From contig NC_053418.1 in the NCBI RefSeq assembly GCF_016859285.1, positions 22,499,829-22,563,828 on the forward strand: a stretch of DNA of 64,000 bases, written 5' to 3'. Below the pieces are notes generated by a model, which was given only the letters and a program-made list of their open reading frames with translations, was not told the DNA's origin and did no database searches. Numbering within the stretch: position 1 is the stretch's first letter; the number at the start of each line of letters is the position of its first letter. The stretch is from Xiphias gladius. Its lineage: Eukaryota > Chordata > Actinopteri > Istiophoriformes > Xiphiidae. This document shows, in pieces, positions 1 through 18,400 of this stretch. Both the position numbers and the translations under genes were made by a program.

Positions 1-251
1 GAAGCTAAATGTACTTATGGTTGTCTTAAATCATTTGGCATAATATTCTGTTTTTTTTTAAGTTTATATTTACAGTTCAGAAGGCCACTTAATACACTTT
101 ACAGGATTACCAATAGGGGACATTTACAGACATCAATAAACACACAATAAACCACAAATACAGTTGTTGTCTTATTGTCAAAAATACCACAAAATTAAAT
201 GCATTCCTGCTGGTGGCGGCATACCAACGGATATTTTAAACTATTAAAATC

Positions 252-600
252 TTTATTTTTGACTTGAGAGCCTTCAGATACTGGTGACGGAGCAGATCTG
301 AAAGCTTTCAGGTTAAACATTTATGAAAGTTAATTTATGAAAAAAATTTTTTAAAAAATCCTTTTTGGCATGCCTCCACAGTAAAGGCATTGTATTTCTT
401 TAAACAGAGTAAAGCGCCTTTGTTTACATCCTGATATTTATCTTACAATGCCTCCAATTATGATTTAGCAACTGCTAATTTAGTACTGACGTACATTTTT
501 TTTTAAACTTCTATGCACTCTGGCTCACAGAACATTTTTAAGAGTTACAGTTTTTGTTGATATGTTATAACAGAAACTTGCCATGTTTTGCCCGAAGCCA
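252..600 (-). other. Probable chmp7 3' UTR with poly(A) signal
   Basis: No coding sequence is seen between the chmp7 stop at 601 and the window edge. On the minus strand an AATAAA hexamer (TTTATT on plus) lies at 252-257, about 345 nt past the stop, a plausible 3' end. Positions 1-251 show only AT-rich sequence with no recognised feature. The UTR end is an inference; no cleavage site can be proven from sequence. Confidence 0.4.
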
Positions 601-3403
601 TCACTGTGCAGGCTCTAATCTCTTGGCAGATGATGTCATTTTCTTCTGTTGAAACCCTGGACAGAGAGGAGAATATGTGTGACTTCAATTCATTTATATG
701 ACAACCCCGCAGGAAAAAAAAAAAAAGGAAAAAAAATGCAAACCTGAATCTGTAAGGGTTAACCGATTCAGTTCTTCCTCCAGCTGCTCAGTGGTAATAT
801 TCAAGTGGCTGTGAGGCACAGCGGGGGGAGAACTGAGCGGGGCGTTACCTGGGAGGCCCAGCTCCCCGAAGGGTCGCAGATCATTGGTCGGAACTTCAGG
901 TAAACCTGAGATGGAATCTGGCTTTGACTCGGCCAACAGAGATTTTAGTTCTTCCTCCAACTCATCTATGTCTTCATCTACAAAAAAAAAAGCATGACTT
1001 GAATATTGATATTCATACATACAATACACTGTGTAAAATAAGTGGCAGTAACAGGATGGCCTACCTGCGCTGGTCACACCACTGGATATAGTTTGATTCA
1101 CCTCATCTTGGTTGTCACATAACTGGTGAAATGACAGAAAAGATACATTAAGATGCTTAAGTGTGAGATTCAATTAAAATGAAAAAATACACACAAGTCA
1201 TTGTCTTAAAATTAACAGCTACCTCCTGGATTTGATCCACAAGGTTCTCAGCACGTTCCACAGTCACATCCTTAAGAGAGAGTCTGAGCGCAGACACTCC
1301 AGCCTGATATGCCTGCATAACCTACAGACGTGTTCAGCACACACTTTTAGTATTGACAACAAATCTGGTCATAGACAACCCTCACAGAAAAAATGTTGAT
1401 AGAGGGAGGTTTATTACCATCTTATCTGTCTGTGACTGGGCTATTCTGTCCAGGATTCCTCTGATGGACTCCAGTTTGGCAAACAAGTTGTCTGCTCTCT
1501 TTTCAACCCTCTTGCGGCCTCTCAAACATCTCAGTGCCTGCGGAACAGACGGGGAATATAACGGGCTGAACTCACTGCTATGAAACACTTGGTATAAAAT
1601 GGGTTTTTAAAGTTAAACATTACTAGTAACCTGTGATTTCTTCCCTTCCCTCAGCAGAAGCCTTGCCTCCTCTCTGCACCTGCGCAAAGATTACGTAAAG
1701 CATTTTTTTTGTAATAATCACTCTTACTGACTGAACTGTTTGAATGCAGCGCAATCCCTCTGACATGACTAATACTCCAATGCCTGGAAACGGATGCCTC
1801 AGGAATCGAGTTGCACACAAACGACGGGGTTGTTTCAGAACAGCAGCAATTTAACTCCGACTGTATCATATACCCTAAATGTTATTCTCTAAAATAATGA
1901 TTACAGGATATGATGAATCCACACTTGATTTGACCTTTTAAAAACACACCACCGTGGACTTTGCTTAAACTGACTGCCTTGGTTACAAATCCCTACCAGC
2001 CTATCATCAGTCAATACTAAACATTCTACTTGAAGCTCATATTTGAGTTGATGTACTTGTCAGCCTCCAGGCCCAGTTTCTTCACCCGCTCCCCCAGCAG
2101 CTTCTCACTGCGCTGCAGCTGGTAGATGCCTACATCCACATCAGTGACTGGAGAGACGCAGTCCTGCCCAGGCTGACAAAACTTAACAATCTGTAGAGAA
2201 AACACAGAAAGACAGGAAAATTACTAGCCTGAGACACCTCTGAAGACTATGAATGGACCGTTTGTAGACTGGTAGGTTACACTTCACCTTCTCGCCTTCG
2301 TGCAATGAAACCATCACTTGTTTGTCCCTCTGTAGCTGCAGGAGAGCCATGCACAGGGTGCTCTCATCAGCACAGACGTCAGAGGACAGAGCACAGAGCT
2401 CTTGAAATGACATGATGGAGCGGCTTGCAAATTCACTGCTCCTGTAGACCCTGAGTAATTCTGTTGCTTTCTCCTGGAAAACATGAGATAACTTTGAATA
2501 TAGCAGCCTCCATCATAACCTTAAGGGTCCAATTCAAATTCGGCATGGTTGCAAGTTTACCCGTGCCAAGAATACATGTGGTGGTACAGCCGTCCACACA
2601 TCAGTGTGCATATATGGTGTCTCAGTTTTTTTCAGATGCAGAGACAATTTAATTTACTTCAGTAATTAGTATCGCAATGTGCTGCTGCAATAGAAATCTG
2701 ACGGGACATTAATGTAAGTACAATTCAGATAAATGTAACACATAGTACCTTACTGCAATAACTGAAAGCAAAACTATGAATGCAAAAATCATGGTGGGTG
2801 AAGTATCATTATAATGTGATGATTGTGGTGCATCCGAATCATGCTCCTAAGAGACGCTGAGTTTGACAAACCTTCACTAGTTCAATGACAACAAAGGACT
2901 CCTCCAAAGGGACCCGGCTGCTACCCAGCAGAGTGGAGAAGGTCCATTTCAGAGGCTTCACCAGAAGCAGGCCGACACTCCAGGACAGCCAGCCACAGTC
3001 CATGTTGGCAGCAAACTCTGACTCCCTCTGAATCTTCCCACATCTGAAAGAAGGTAAAATAGTAACCGGTCAATGCAACCAGACCGACACCGACAAAGAG
3101 GAGCAGTCAGCAGTGACAGAGCTAGCACAACAACGGTTACCTGGCCATGGACTGGAGGACAGTCGCCAAGCCCAGCGGTGACTTCTCCTTCCTCCGAAAG
3201 ATCTTGTTCAGCTCCTGCAGATTGACACACACAGTGCCGCGGTCCCCGCAGCTCTTCACGATCAGAGCCGTCCAGAAGTCCATCTTACTGTCCCAGTCCG
3301 TCGTGTTGACATCTCGGTTCTCCTTGAAGTCGGAGAACATAAAATTCATCCGGTCGTCATCGTCCCACTCCGGTGGCAGGGTCATTTCGGCGGAGTTAGA
3401 CAT
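601..3403 (-). CDS. chmp7: Charged multivesicular body protein 7 (ESCRT-III related)
   Basis: Ten coding exons, joined on the minus strand: 3141-3403, 2872-3043, 2288-2473, 2057-2190, 1631-1679, 1418-1537, 1223-1321, 1065-1122, 744-977, 601-656. They total 1371 nt (456 aa plus stop), close to the roughly 453 aa of human CHMP7, and all phases close. The N-terminal half (about 1-200) corresponds to the winged-helix region that binds membrane and the nuclear-envelope protein LEM2. The segment about 205-400 is the Snf7-like ESCRT-III core (for example [20 protein letters not shown]). Near 423-436 lies an acidic amphipathic helix, [13 protein letters not shown], of MIM1 type, followed by a basic tail ending KRLEPAQ. 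Known family role: starts ESCRT-III assembly at reforming nuclear envelopes and in endosomal sorting. The start at 3403 opens [19 protein letters not shown] and matches the family N-terminus. Introns are small, the shortest 86 bp (978-1064). Confidence 0.95.
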
Positions 3404-3983
3404 GTGTAAGGACCGAAGCTAAAGTTGAGCTCAACCCCTGTATCGGTTTACTTAGACCAAGCAGGCAGGTCTGGCAACTAACGTCGGCTAGCTTAGGACC
3501 ACGTTAACGTTATGTTAGCTAGCAACATCCACTACCAGCCCTCGCTCTTACCAGAAACATGTATCACACGTAAGCGTTGAACGACATGTAAGCTCAGGTA
3601 CCGTCTGCTGAGGCAGAATTCAAGGCAGTAGCTCACATGTCACCGCCGGCTGTCAACGCCAACCCTCACTTCACCATGATGCACTGAAATTTGGCTAACA
3701 CGAGCTAACGTTTCACATATCAACAACAACAGGCGGTCGTACGTTTTAGAATTTAGGACCCTGCGAGAAAGCGGTGTCGTCTGTCCCAAAGTGCAAATAC
3801 GTCGATTCCACCTCCGCGGACACATCGAAAACCCAAAGCAAGCGCACCCACAACTCTGCTCAAGAACATTATGTTTGCGTCCTACATGCGCATCTACGAG
3901 ATTTGAGTTATTCTCGAGTATTTTTTTTAACGTTTTTTTATGCCATTTGGGATGTAGCCTACAACTCAAAGGGCATCACACAC

Positions 3984-4028
<45 letters not shown>

Positions 4029-5188
4029 TATCATTTAACAGCAAATACAGTGTGACAACTCTTTAGGACTGATTTGTACTGCAACACAATAGAAACTAGT
4101 AGTGGCTGCAGGTGTTGATTTTTTTTGGGTTATCGTGTTTTTTGACAAGCAATTGTAATCACATAAGACATAGGACACAGGATTTTTTTTTAAGGGCCAT
4201 AAACAGGATTTAATTATACACCCTTCCAATCCAACCTTCCATGTGTAAATGTACACAGCAAAAATTAAATACAGTTTGTGACTGCACTTTAAAAAGAATG
4301 GTATTAGAACTTTTTATAACTTCTTATACATTCTTTGATCTTGTTAGAGCGCATACAAATGTTGAGTAACACTTCTCAAATTGTTTAGTTTTAATCAGTT
4401 ATAATCCCCAAATATGCAAGAGTGCCCCCAAATGTTCTCTGATTTCCCAGGGTGTCAAAAAAAATGTCACTGTCATGATCTGAAAGGACATTTTGGGACT
4501 TGGGATACTGGATGACAAAATCACGGAATATATCTTTGAAAATTTTAATTATAAAGACAATAAACAGAGCAACACTTACAAGTAGGTTCAAGTTTCCAAT
4601 TAATTTCGGGGATCTTTGTTTAGTTTGCTCATGCTTCATGAGCAAACTCCCATGTTATTATTGCAGAACAAACATTAAATCCAAAACAGATTCAGAGATG
4701 TCTGATATATACAGATAAACATAAACAAGGATTTAAAGTATTCCAATGGTAAGTATTGCTTGTTTTACATAGTTATATCTTTTGTAAAGTGTCATGCAAA
4801 ATGCTACACAGATAAACTACACCGTGTAACTTACAAAACCTTCATAGTTTTACAGTCAGTTACAATCTGCCCAGTCTCATCCATTGAATAATTCAGGAGA
4901 TGCTCATGCACATCATTTTCACATTAGTAAAGTACAACATACAAGATAATACTTTCAAAAAATAACTGGCCTGGACATGTGATTGGCAGAAGAGAAGCAG
5001 TGATGCGACAGTGACATGACACTTAAGTTGGCATGTTACTGATGCTGTATATGATCACATCATTTCATCCACATGTTAAGAGAGAGTGCATTAAAAGAGA
5101 TTAGTAACTTAATTAGTTGCCTCGCTTAAAACATCAGGTTAAACAGCAGACCTTTAGTTACATGGCTTAAACATTTTGCAGTCGTTCA
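3404..5188. other. Intergenic: chmp7 promoter side and lgi3 3' flank
   Basis: The 200-400 bp just above 3403 should contain the chmp7 5' UTR and promoter; no TATA box is evident. The rest is AT-rich. It holds an ATC triplet repeat (3984-4028) and no open frame I recognise. An AATAAA on the minus strand at 5189-5194 lies only about 60 nt past the lgi3 stop, so the lgi3 3' UTR may either end there or run further into this stretch. Confidence 0.4.
3984..4028. repeat. ATC/GAT trinucleotide microsatellite
   Basis: About fifteen uninterrupted CAT/ATC units roughly 580 bp upstream of the chmp7 start codon. Frames through it read as poly-His or poly-Ser on plus, but nothing around it looks like an exon. 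Confidence 0.9.
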
Positions 5189-5250
5189 TTTATTTGGCAC
5201 ATGTCGCTATAAGCTCAGAGACACCTCCTTTCTCTCTGACTGTTACATGT

Positions 5251-10959
<5,709 letters not shown>

Positions 10960-11430
10960 CCTCAGGCAGGAGGAAAGGGAAGCCGTGTGAGTGAGCTAGG
11001 GGAAGTTTCTCCTCAGTGGCAAGTGGCTCTTAGAGAGGGTGATGGTCAGCCCGCCTACAACTCCAGCGGCTCTGACAACGCTGAGCGCAGAGTTGAGAGA
11101 GGCAGCATGAGGGAGAGAGAGATAGGGGGTGGGTGAGAGAGAGAGGAAGGGAGGGAGGAGGGGGACTAAGGGTAGTCCTGTATATCCTCGGTGGGTGTGG
11201 GTGCTCTGCAGCTTCCCTGGATCTGTGCAGTCTCTCTCTGTCTCTGTCAGGGGCTGCTGCCAGGATGCACACTGCAGGAATGACGAGCAAGGCTGCATTC
11301 TCCGCACTAGGACCTGTGGGCAGCGTCGCTGAGAATGAATTATTTACTGTTGCACATGCAGAAAATCTTAGAACAACTGCAGCCGGGAGAGGGGAGATGA
11401 GGAGGGGGGATGAAGGGGGAATCACATCAG
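10960..11430 (-). promoter_or_regulatory. lgi3 5' UTR and proximal upstream region
   Basis: The first few hundred bases above the lgi3 start codon contain purine-rich (GGGAGAGAG-type) sequence at 11105-11165 and no clear TATA box. The assignment as 5' UTR and promoter follows only from position; the transcription start is not visible. Confidence 0.35.
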
Positions 11431-11590
11431 TGCTGATGGAAGATTATAGTGCCAACAGTCTGCATGTTCTGTGGACATCTTCTCAGGTGTCAAGCTGCTG
11501 CAGTTATGAGAGCTGATAAGGAAGCTTCAGGGATGCAGGGAAAATGTGTGTGAATGTATTTATGTGTCAGTGGCTGTGTATCTGTGTGTG

Positions 11591-11593
<3 letters not shown>

Positions 11594-11653
<60 letters not shown>
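11594..11653. repeat. TG dinucleotide microsatellite
   Basis: Uninterrupted TG tract of 60 bp, about 640 bp upstream of the lgi3 start codon. Confidence 0.95.
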
Positions 11654-11655
<2 letters not shown>

Positions 11656-11881
11656 AGGTGTTTGTATTCGGGCAGTTTCTAAACAGCAACCAGTGCTGAT
11701 ATTTTTTTGAAGGCAAAATAAACACCCACTTCTCTCAAGAGGAAGAATAAGAACCCCCACCTGTGAAGAAGTCAATCTATGTAATACTTAATGCTGCACA
11801 ATATACCTGAGTGTTCTATCAGAAAAAAAAACACAAACTCTGGCAGTTTAAAACATCTGTATTTCATCAACAATACATCTA

Positions 11882-12100
11882 GGGTGGCAGCTAACAATTG
11901 TCCTCACTGTCAGTAAATCTACCGATTATTGTCAAAGGTTTAATCATAAACTGGTCGTTCTTGTCAGCAAATAGTGAAAAATGCCCATCACCAGTTCCCA
12001 GAGCCCAAGGTGACAGCTTGAAATATCTTGTCTTGTCCGGTCAACAGTTCAGCCTGCAAAGATATTCAGTTTACCGTCATACGAGACCAAGAAAACATAT
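11882..12100. mobile_element. Partial copy of a teleost GCTGCAACTAA-type foldback repeat
   Basis: The left end reads GGCAGCTAACAATTGT. The body contains AAATAGTGAAAAATG and AAAGATATTCAGTTTACCGT, stretches I associate with a common teleost inverted-repeat element. The same family is represented more completely at 36461-36834. The right arm is not preserved. Confidence 0.55.
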
Positions 12101-15100
12101 GAACTACGACTGAAAAAGAATCTTCTCTAAGTGACTTCAGATAAAGTGAAATCATTTTTGCCTTTTAGTCTTTGTCACCATGATACTACTGATTATTATA
12201 GGGTTCATGAGTATGTGTACAAAAAACATCATTTTCTCTTATTTCTTTCTCTTTTTTTGTTTGACAATGTGTTTTTGAGACAATCCAATATACATTTTTT
12301 ATTAACACGTTTTATGTATTAAATGTATGATTTTCACTGGACAGCAACAACAAGTTAAAGATTGACATGACCAAAATTTGTTTGTTTAAGATTTCTAGCT
12401 CCGTTGCACTGAATCATTTCACGCAATAACACCTGATGAGCAACAGATACATCCTCACACGTTTGGAAAACCGATCTGCCCAGTGACGCTCAGTACTGAC
12501 TTACGACAGGAGAGGGCGCTGTTGGCCAAAAAAAGAAGTCACTTCAGGGCAGGCGACTGTGCGGTGAGTGGCTGAATGTCCCCCCTGGCAGGGCTGGGGC
12601 CTCAGTGCCAGGCGTTACCAGCCTTCCTTCACAACGACACTGTTGTCACAGGCAGAGAGCCCCTGCAACAGACTGTCTGTCCAGGTCTCCGCACATTGTT
12701 CCCAACCCAGACACAACGCGTGCTTTTCCTCACCTAGTCCACAGCAGCTTTTTTTTTTTTTGCACTAATGTTAAAGCAGATGATAACTATACAGACCATG
12801 AACATATAAATGAAATGTTTGATTTTCCTTCAATATGCTTTCTTTCTCTCTTTCTTTCTTTCTTGCTTGCTTGCTTTCTTTCTTTCATTGTCCCTTGTTC
12901 TCTGATGTACGCCTACTGTAAGGTATAAATTAAATAAAAAGCATTATCTTGATGGATTAAAGAGGAAAAGCCCAGAATGCAGTCCGGGGCTTTGTTTGGA
13001 ATCTGTTAGATGTTGTCTTTGCCTTGAGACGGTTTGATGTTTATCAGTGAAAAGGTTCCAAAGCCTCAGAAATCTGTCTATGCCTCAGATCAGTGAAGCC
13101 TCTCTATAGGAGTGAATTCAAATGTGAATCAGTTACAAAATCATGGGTGGTGTCTCTTTGTGCCTTATCCAGTTAAGGAATGCCATTTCCTGTGCGGCAG
13201 CTATTTTTATGGTTTATTTTCCTTTGTGCGTTGGTGCAGTGTGTTTGCGTGCGTCTTAACTTTTTTGTTCTAACTGTATACTTGTATTTTTATGTAAGTC
13301 ATGCTCAGTGAGGAGCAGTTAATGCCTGAGCTTATTCCTTGCAGAGCTCCACCCAATCCAAACCTCCGGTGGGAACCAGCATAATTGCATGGCATAGAGA
13401 ACGGAGCATGAAACAGCAGCTGGGAACCCTGACATGCTCTGTGTGAGGCAGAGGAATCTGAAATGCCACTGAGATTAATCCACTAAAGTCTCTCTATCCA
13501 AGTGTACTTACTAAATCACAGGTTTCAGTCTAGAATACTGTTTTGGATTGAAATAAATCAGAGATCAAATCAAAGCATACATGGCTTTGTCTTCAGAAAC
13601 AACTACTTTGCATATTGAATGACTGAACAACAGTCAGCCACTGGGACACTGCACTTCCAGAAACTTGAGGCAGGAGGGCGAACAGGCTGGAGCTCGTTGC
13701 TGTTTGTGTGGCGAAAACACATTAGTGTCAGATGATTGAATTTGACTTTTCAATACGTAAAATCAATCAGTTTTCTACTCAGTTTTTACAGTTTAAATGT
13801 ATATGTTTTAGTGGTTAGTCAGGGGCCTTTCCAGTGAAACACGCCAGGTTGCGATCTGCAGCGGCACTGAGGACAAATGTCGGGAATTCAGTGTGCTTCT
13901 ACGAGCTGTGCGGCCCGAGCACATCCCTCAGTCAGGTACCGTATAGCATTTAACAGGCGTGCCTCTTGAGATGCCTTGTTTCACATCAACGTTTCAAGTA
14001 ATAAAGGAAGGTTCAGCCAAGTCACCACTCACTCTGAGAGCTCAACATTAGCAAAAGCACTTGGCCATGCTGAGTTTGGCAAAAATTAGTCATCAAGCAT
14101 CACAAAGTGTTCCTGTCTCCCGTGCCAGACTCTCACTGTCTCATTATATCCTCCGCTGTCTGGCATGTATGTATTCTAAAATCAGAGCTTTTCACCTCCA
14201 CACCAGCCAGCCCTGCCTCAGCGCTGTTTGGACAGATTGAACTCTATGTCACAGCCACGTTTAACACAGGCTTTGTTCACTTCAGCTTCAAACCCACATC
14301 CCATTCTGATTATGGGCCAAGGAGCCTGAAAAGACCTCTCTGTCTGTCTGTTTCCATTTCTGTTTGGTTTTCACGGTTTGGCCTCCTGGCTGCACAGGAA
14401 GCACGAAAAACAAAATAGGAATAAAGGCAAAATTTGTTTCACCTCAGTTCTTTTCAGGGAAAACCCCAACTGCTCCAGGCAGTGTGCTTCATACAGGACT
14501 CACAAAGGTGTTGAGGCTTCAGTCGGACATGTATGCACACGTTATGGTGTTTCCATACTGTAGACACTGTAGTGTTGGAGGTGTGAATGCAACATGTCTG
14601 CCCCTCCTCTGCTGTTCTTTACACAAAGTGATTAACAGAGGTGGACAAGGGCACAAATAAACAGCTGGTTCTCAGGCATTAAAATCATTAACGTATTCTT
14701 CATGCGCCTTCATGAGGCCACTTGCAGATAGATGCCAGTAATTCAGCTGGCCAAGTCTGAGGACAGGTTGACGTCAGATGTCCTCCCTGGTGAGTCAGGA
14801 GCAAATAATGCATCCACACGTGACCAAGAAATTCAATAAGGTAAGTGTTTGTCACAACAAGCCTTGCTGCGTGCCAATCTGTCATGCCTGATGAGTCTGT
14901 CTTTAATAAGCAATCATAGTGTTGCAAACGTGCCAATAAAATTCCCAATTATTTCATATTAGATCGTAAACGTTGCAGGCCTGGGACAAGTCAGAAGACA
15001 AAGGCAGGCTCTAGGATACCTTCAGGATTTTATGCCATACTGTGCCAAGAAAACAGCCATCCAAAATTGCTCTTATTCCTTTCCTCGCTCTCTAAGTGCG

Positions 15101-15330
15101 GTTCAGTCACTAGAAGGTATGTCAGCCAATCTCATCCCAGGCTCAATTCAATTAAAGAGAGTACAAAGACATATGGCTCAGGGGCGAGTGATATGATTAG
15201 AGTCCTGTGCACAACGAAGCTGCTGCTTTGATTCATACCCTAACTTATCTGGTCACTCACAGCGACGGGCCTTTGAGCTGTAACAACTGAGCCAAGCAGT
15301 GCTCCCTCAGGTGGGCTGCACTATCCTCAA
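12101..15330. other. Intergenic, no gene recognised
   Basis: It contains a degenerate CTTT/CTTG tract at about 12838-12886 and scattered short open frames (for example 14107-14418 and 14364-14660 plus, 14700-14948 minus). None has recognisable domains, and overlapping frames compete with them. It could hold lgi3 or fgfr1 regulatory elements, but none can be identified by eye. Confidence 0.5.
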
Positions 15331-15335
15331 GGGGC

Positions 15336-15344
15336 TATAAAAGG
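15336..15344 (+). promoter_or_regulatory. Isolated TATA box (TATAAAAGG)
   Basis: A consensus TATA box, CTATAAAAGG, in the lgi3-fgfr1 intergenic region, more than 4 kb from any recognised gene. A start site would be expected about 25-30 bp downstream, near 15365. An unrecognised 197-codon frame begins at 15658. Chance occurrence is quite possible. Confidence 0.25.
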
Positions 15345-16194
15345 CCTCCTGAACTCACCTCTCGGAACCGACAGCTCACATCGTCATTACCTTTGCAGCG
15401 AAAACAGACTGCAGTCACAAAACAAGCAAGAAAACACAAAAATCTGTTGGTCTTTTTTCTAAGATGGGGATTTTCTGTTGATCAGCATTCTGACATTTTG
15501 AGACTCAGGGGATCAGGAGAATCCTCCAAACCAAAGGCAGTGCTGCTATCTTAGTTTTCAATCAGGACAATGCAGAGGAGCAACTGTACCCCTGCCCTCC
15601 ATCCACCCTTGAGCCCAGCTGCCATAAAAGACAGGTGATACGCCTCTTGGGACAGGGATGTGTCGAAGGAATGCATGTACAGGTATCCAGCTGCCTGTGG
15701 GGACTGTGGAGAAAGGCCCAGTGCACCAGTTGATCCTGTTTGATAAAGGCCCTGACAGGCCCAGATTATATGTCTCAGCCTTGAGGAGGTGTCTGTGTCT
15801 CATTCCTCCACTGAAGAAAGTCGATCTGGTGGGAAAGAGGCGGGGCCATGCCTGTAGGCGTCAGTTTTTTGAATGGACGCCAACACACACCTTGCTGGGC
15901 AGGCACCGCTGCCACTACCCCCTCTCCAGCCCCCTGCTAGCCCGACACCAAACAAACACCCTCACCCATCTCATTTACCTGACCACACCCGTGCCTCCAG
16001 ACGCCATAAACACTCTTTCCACAAATCATGCCAGATATACAGTATGTTTTGCTAGACTTTTTGTTACACTTTTGCAGACTTTATTTGGCAAATTGCACAT
16101 GTGGGGTACCAATGAAATACTTACTGGGTACACATTGTGGTTACAAGGGAAAAAGTACAGGGAGCAAGGGGGTAAAAAACTGGCCTTTTTTTTA

Positions 16195-16209
16195 GGGGGG
16201 GGGGGGGGT
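16195..16209. repeat. Poly-G run
   Basis: A run of about fifteen G residues following a T-rich tract, the kind of site where assembly errors are common. Confidence 0.8.
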
Positions 16210-16374
16210 CTAGCAATACATTTCTCTAAGTACTTTTTAAATGACCCATGATATAACAACTAACTACACAGTGCACAGGGGACCAACAGGCTTAACAGCT
16301 ATGTGTTTCACTTTTCTGTGCTTTTATGCTGTGCTACTTGCACGGCTCCAGGAATGGCAATGTTGTCTGGTGGT

Positions 16375-16775
16375 CAGTCAGTCCACGGACAACTTTAGGC
16401 CAGACTGAAAGATCTCCACAATGGATTGCCATGAAATTTGCTATACATATTCAAACCCTCTTTGGGATAACTTGTAATGACTGGTGATCCCCAGACTTTT
16501 CATGTAGTACCACCATATGATCAAAATTTCCAATTTTCCAAATATGTTTTAATACCAAATACCAGTAGAGCTAATGACATTCCCATCAGCTTCAGCTGAG
16601 CTTTGTGTTTAGTGCTAATTAGCAAACGCTAAACTGGGATGGTGAATATGGTATAAACATTACGTCTGCTTGACAACAGCATGTTAGCATTGTAATTTTG
16701 AGCATCTCAGTATGCTTATGTTAGCATTTAGCTCAAAGTACAGCCTCAGTCGTGCTAGCATGGCTGTCGACTAGT
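16375..16775. mobile_element. Interspersed teleost repeat, unclassified
   Basis: It contains CAATGGATTGCCATGAAATT, CTAATGACATTCCCATCAGC and repeated ATGTTAGCATT/TTAGCATTTAGCTC motifs. I recognise these from memory as a high-copy teleost interspersed repeat. No open reading frame or terminal inverted repeat is evident, so its class is left open. Confidence 0.6.
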
Positions 16776-18360
16776 TGTTGATATGTAATTCTACACATCA
16801 CATATCTTTTACTAACTTTGTAATTACCCTGAAAAACGGGTGAACAAGAGAATGTTTTAGTTACCGGACCATGTAACCACACTATAATTAATTTGAAAAG
16901 GGATTGAACAATTAACCACTTTATTTCGCATCACTCTCCATGTTTAATGATGGGTTGAATCTGTGTCTTTCGTATGTTTTTTGGTTAATATTCGGAGAAG
17001 TTTGTTATGTGTAGGTTTGCTTTATGACAGAATAAAACCAAACCAACTACACTATAGTTACAGCGAAATACTGGTGAACAATGGACCACTTTATTGTACA
17101 GCCCACACACCCCGGACTTACACTGTGATAATGGCACTCTCTCATAGCTTTTCAGTTCTTGGTCCCAATCATCGTGTATTGTTATTGAAAAGTAACGTAC
17201 ATGACCTCGGCTGGAATTCTTCATGCATGCTTTTCAAAATAAGGTTTGTTAAATTTAATGAATACCTTGTCACAGTATGCTTTATGCTGTATGTTGTCCA
17301 ATAAACTTTAATAAAGTTTGTAATAAATGTAATAAGTACTCCATATTAACCCACAAAGTCTTTAATAAATAATTTCACTGTATTCTTGTAATCTAAAGCC
17401 TCACCCATTTAAATCCAACTGGGTTTAATGTAATACTTTTAGGGCATGGACACTTCCTCACAAACTTGTTTGCTTATGGTTTGTGTGGTGTGGAGAAAAG
17501 AAGGAAAGGGGCAGCAACTCAGAAACAATACTGAGATGTGCAGTGAGTGACAGGCCATGCCCCAGGCTCACCCCTTCTGTCATGTCTGTCCCACAGAGCA
17601 GCCAGGGCACCGGGGACCTGTCATATAGACAGCCATCTCAAAAACAGGGTTCCGGGCCCTCTGTGGAGACAGAAACATCAACAACCAAAGAGCACAGACG
17701 AGGAGAGGATGCCGAGTGCCTCCGTCTGTCATTTCTACTTCAGGAAACCAACAGAGGATTCAGCACCGAGACGTCAACATCTGGTGACAAAAACATTTAC
17801 ATCATTAAAAGTATTACATATTTTCTTCTGCTGCAAAATACTGTATGTCCTCATGAGTGAGCTACACCCAAAACCACAGTGGCCACATTTAGACGCAAAA
17901 CAGCTGTTCATCATCTTAACTATTGTTAACGAGGGTGGAGAATCCAAACCAGTGAGCAAATAACAGAAAATTAAAATTCCTCCTCTGTTTTGAAATCAGC
18001 AATCTATGGTGCATTGGAGCTAAGTCTGTCTGCTGCGGTTACACTATGATCACACACTTCTTGTCTGAAGTGTCTCAGGTCTCTTTTTTTAATGTATGCA
18101 GCACAGGGAGGAATGCCAGGACAAGAGACATGTCTCCTTCACCTTGCACATGGATGCTGGCCAGAATGATATTAATGAGTTCCAATATTGTACCGCTGTA
18201 ACCCTTTTCTCTCTCTGTCCCTTCATGTGCATCGACAGTTCCCTTCCACTAAACTCTCCTCTCTCTTTCCCATAAATAATCAGCTCATTTGTGGGGAGAC
18301 AGAGGTGCACGACAACAGGCTGATGTCACTGATCTTGTTTCCTGGAGCCTAAAACAAGCA
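16776..18360. other. Intergenic, no gene recognised
   Basis: AT-rich sequence with short open frames at 16963-17304, 17483-17860 and 17547-17963. They overlap one another and show no domain, signal peptide or family resemblance. Confidence 0.5.
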
Positions 18361-18361
18361 G

Positions 18362-18363
<2 letters not shown>

Positions 18364-18399
<36 letters not shown>
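18364..18399. repeat. CA dinucleotide microsatellite
   Basis: A 36 bp CA tract followed by an irregular CATCACC-rich stretch. Confidence 0.9.

Positions 18400-18400
<1 letters not shown>

Noticed and set aside
3774-4066. Frames with poly-His and poly-Ser upstream of chmp7
   Set aside because: Produced by the ATC triplet repeat; no flanking exon structure.
14700-14948. 82-codon minus-strand frame in the lgi3-fgfr1 interval
   Set aside because: No family match, no nearby matching exons, and typical of random open frames.
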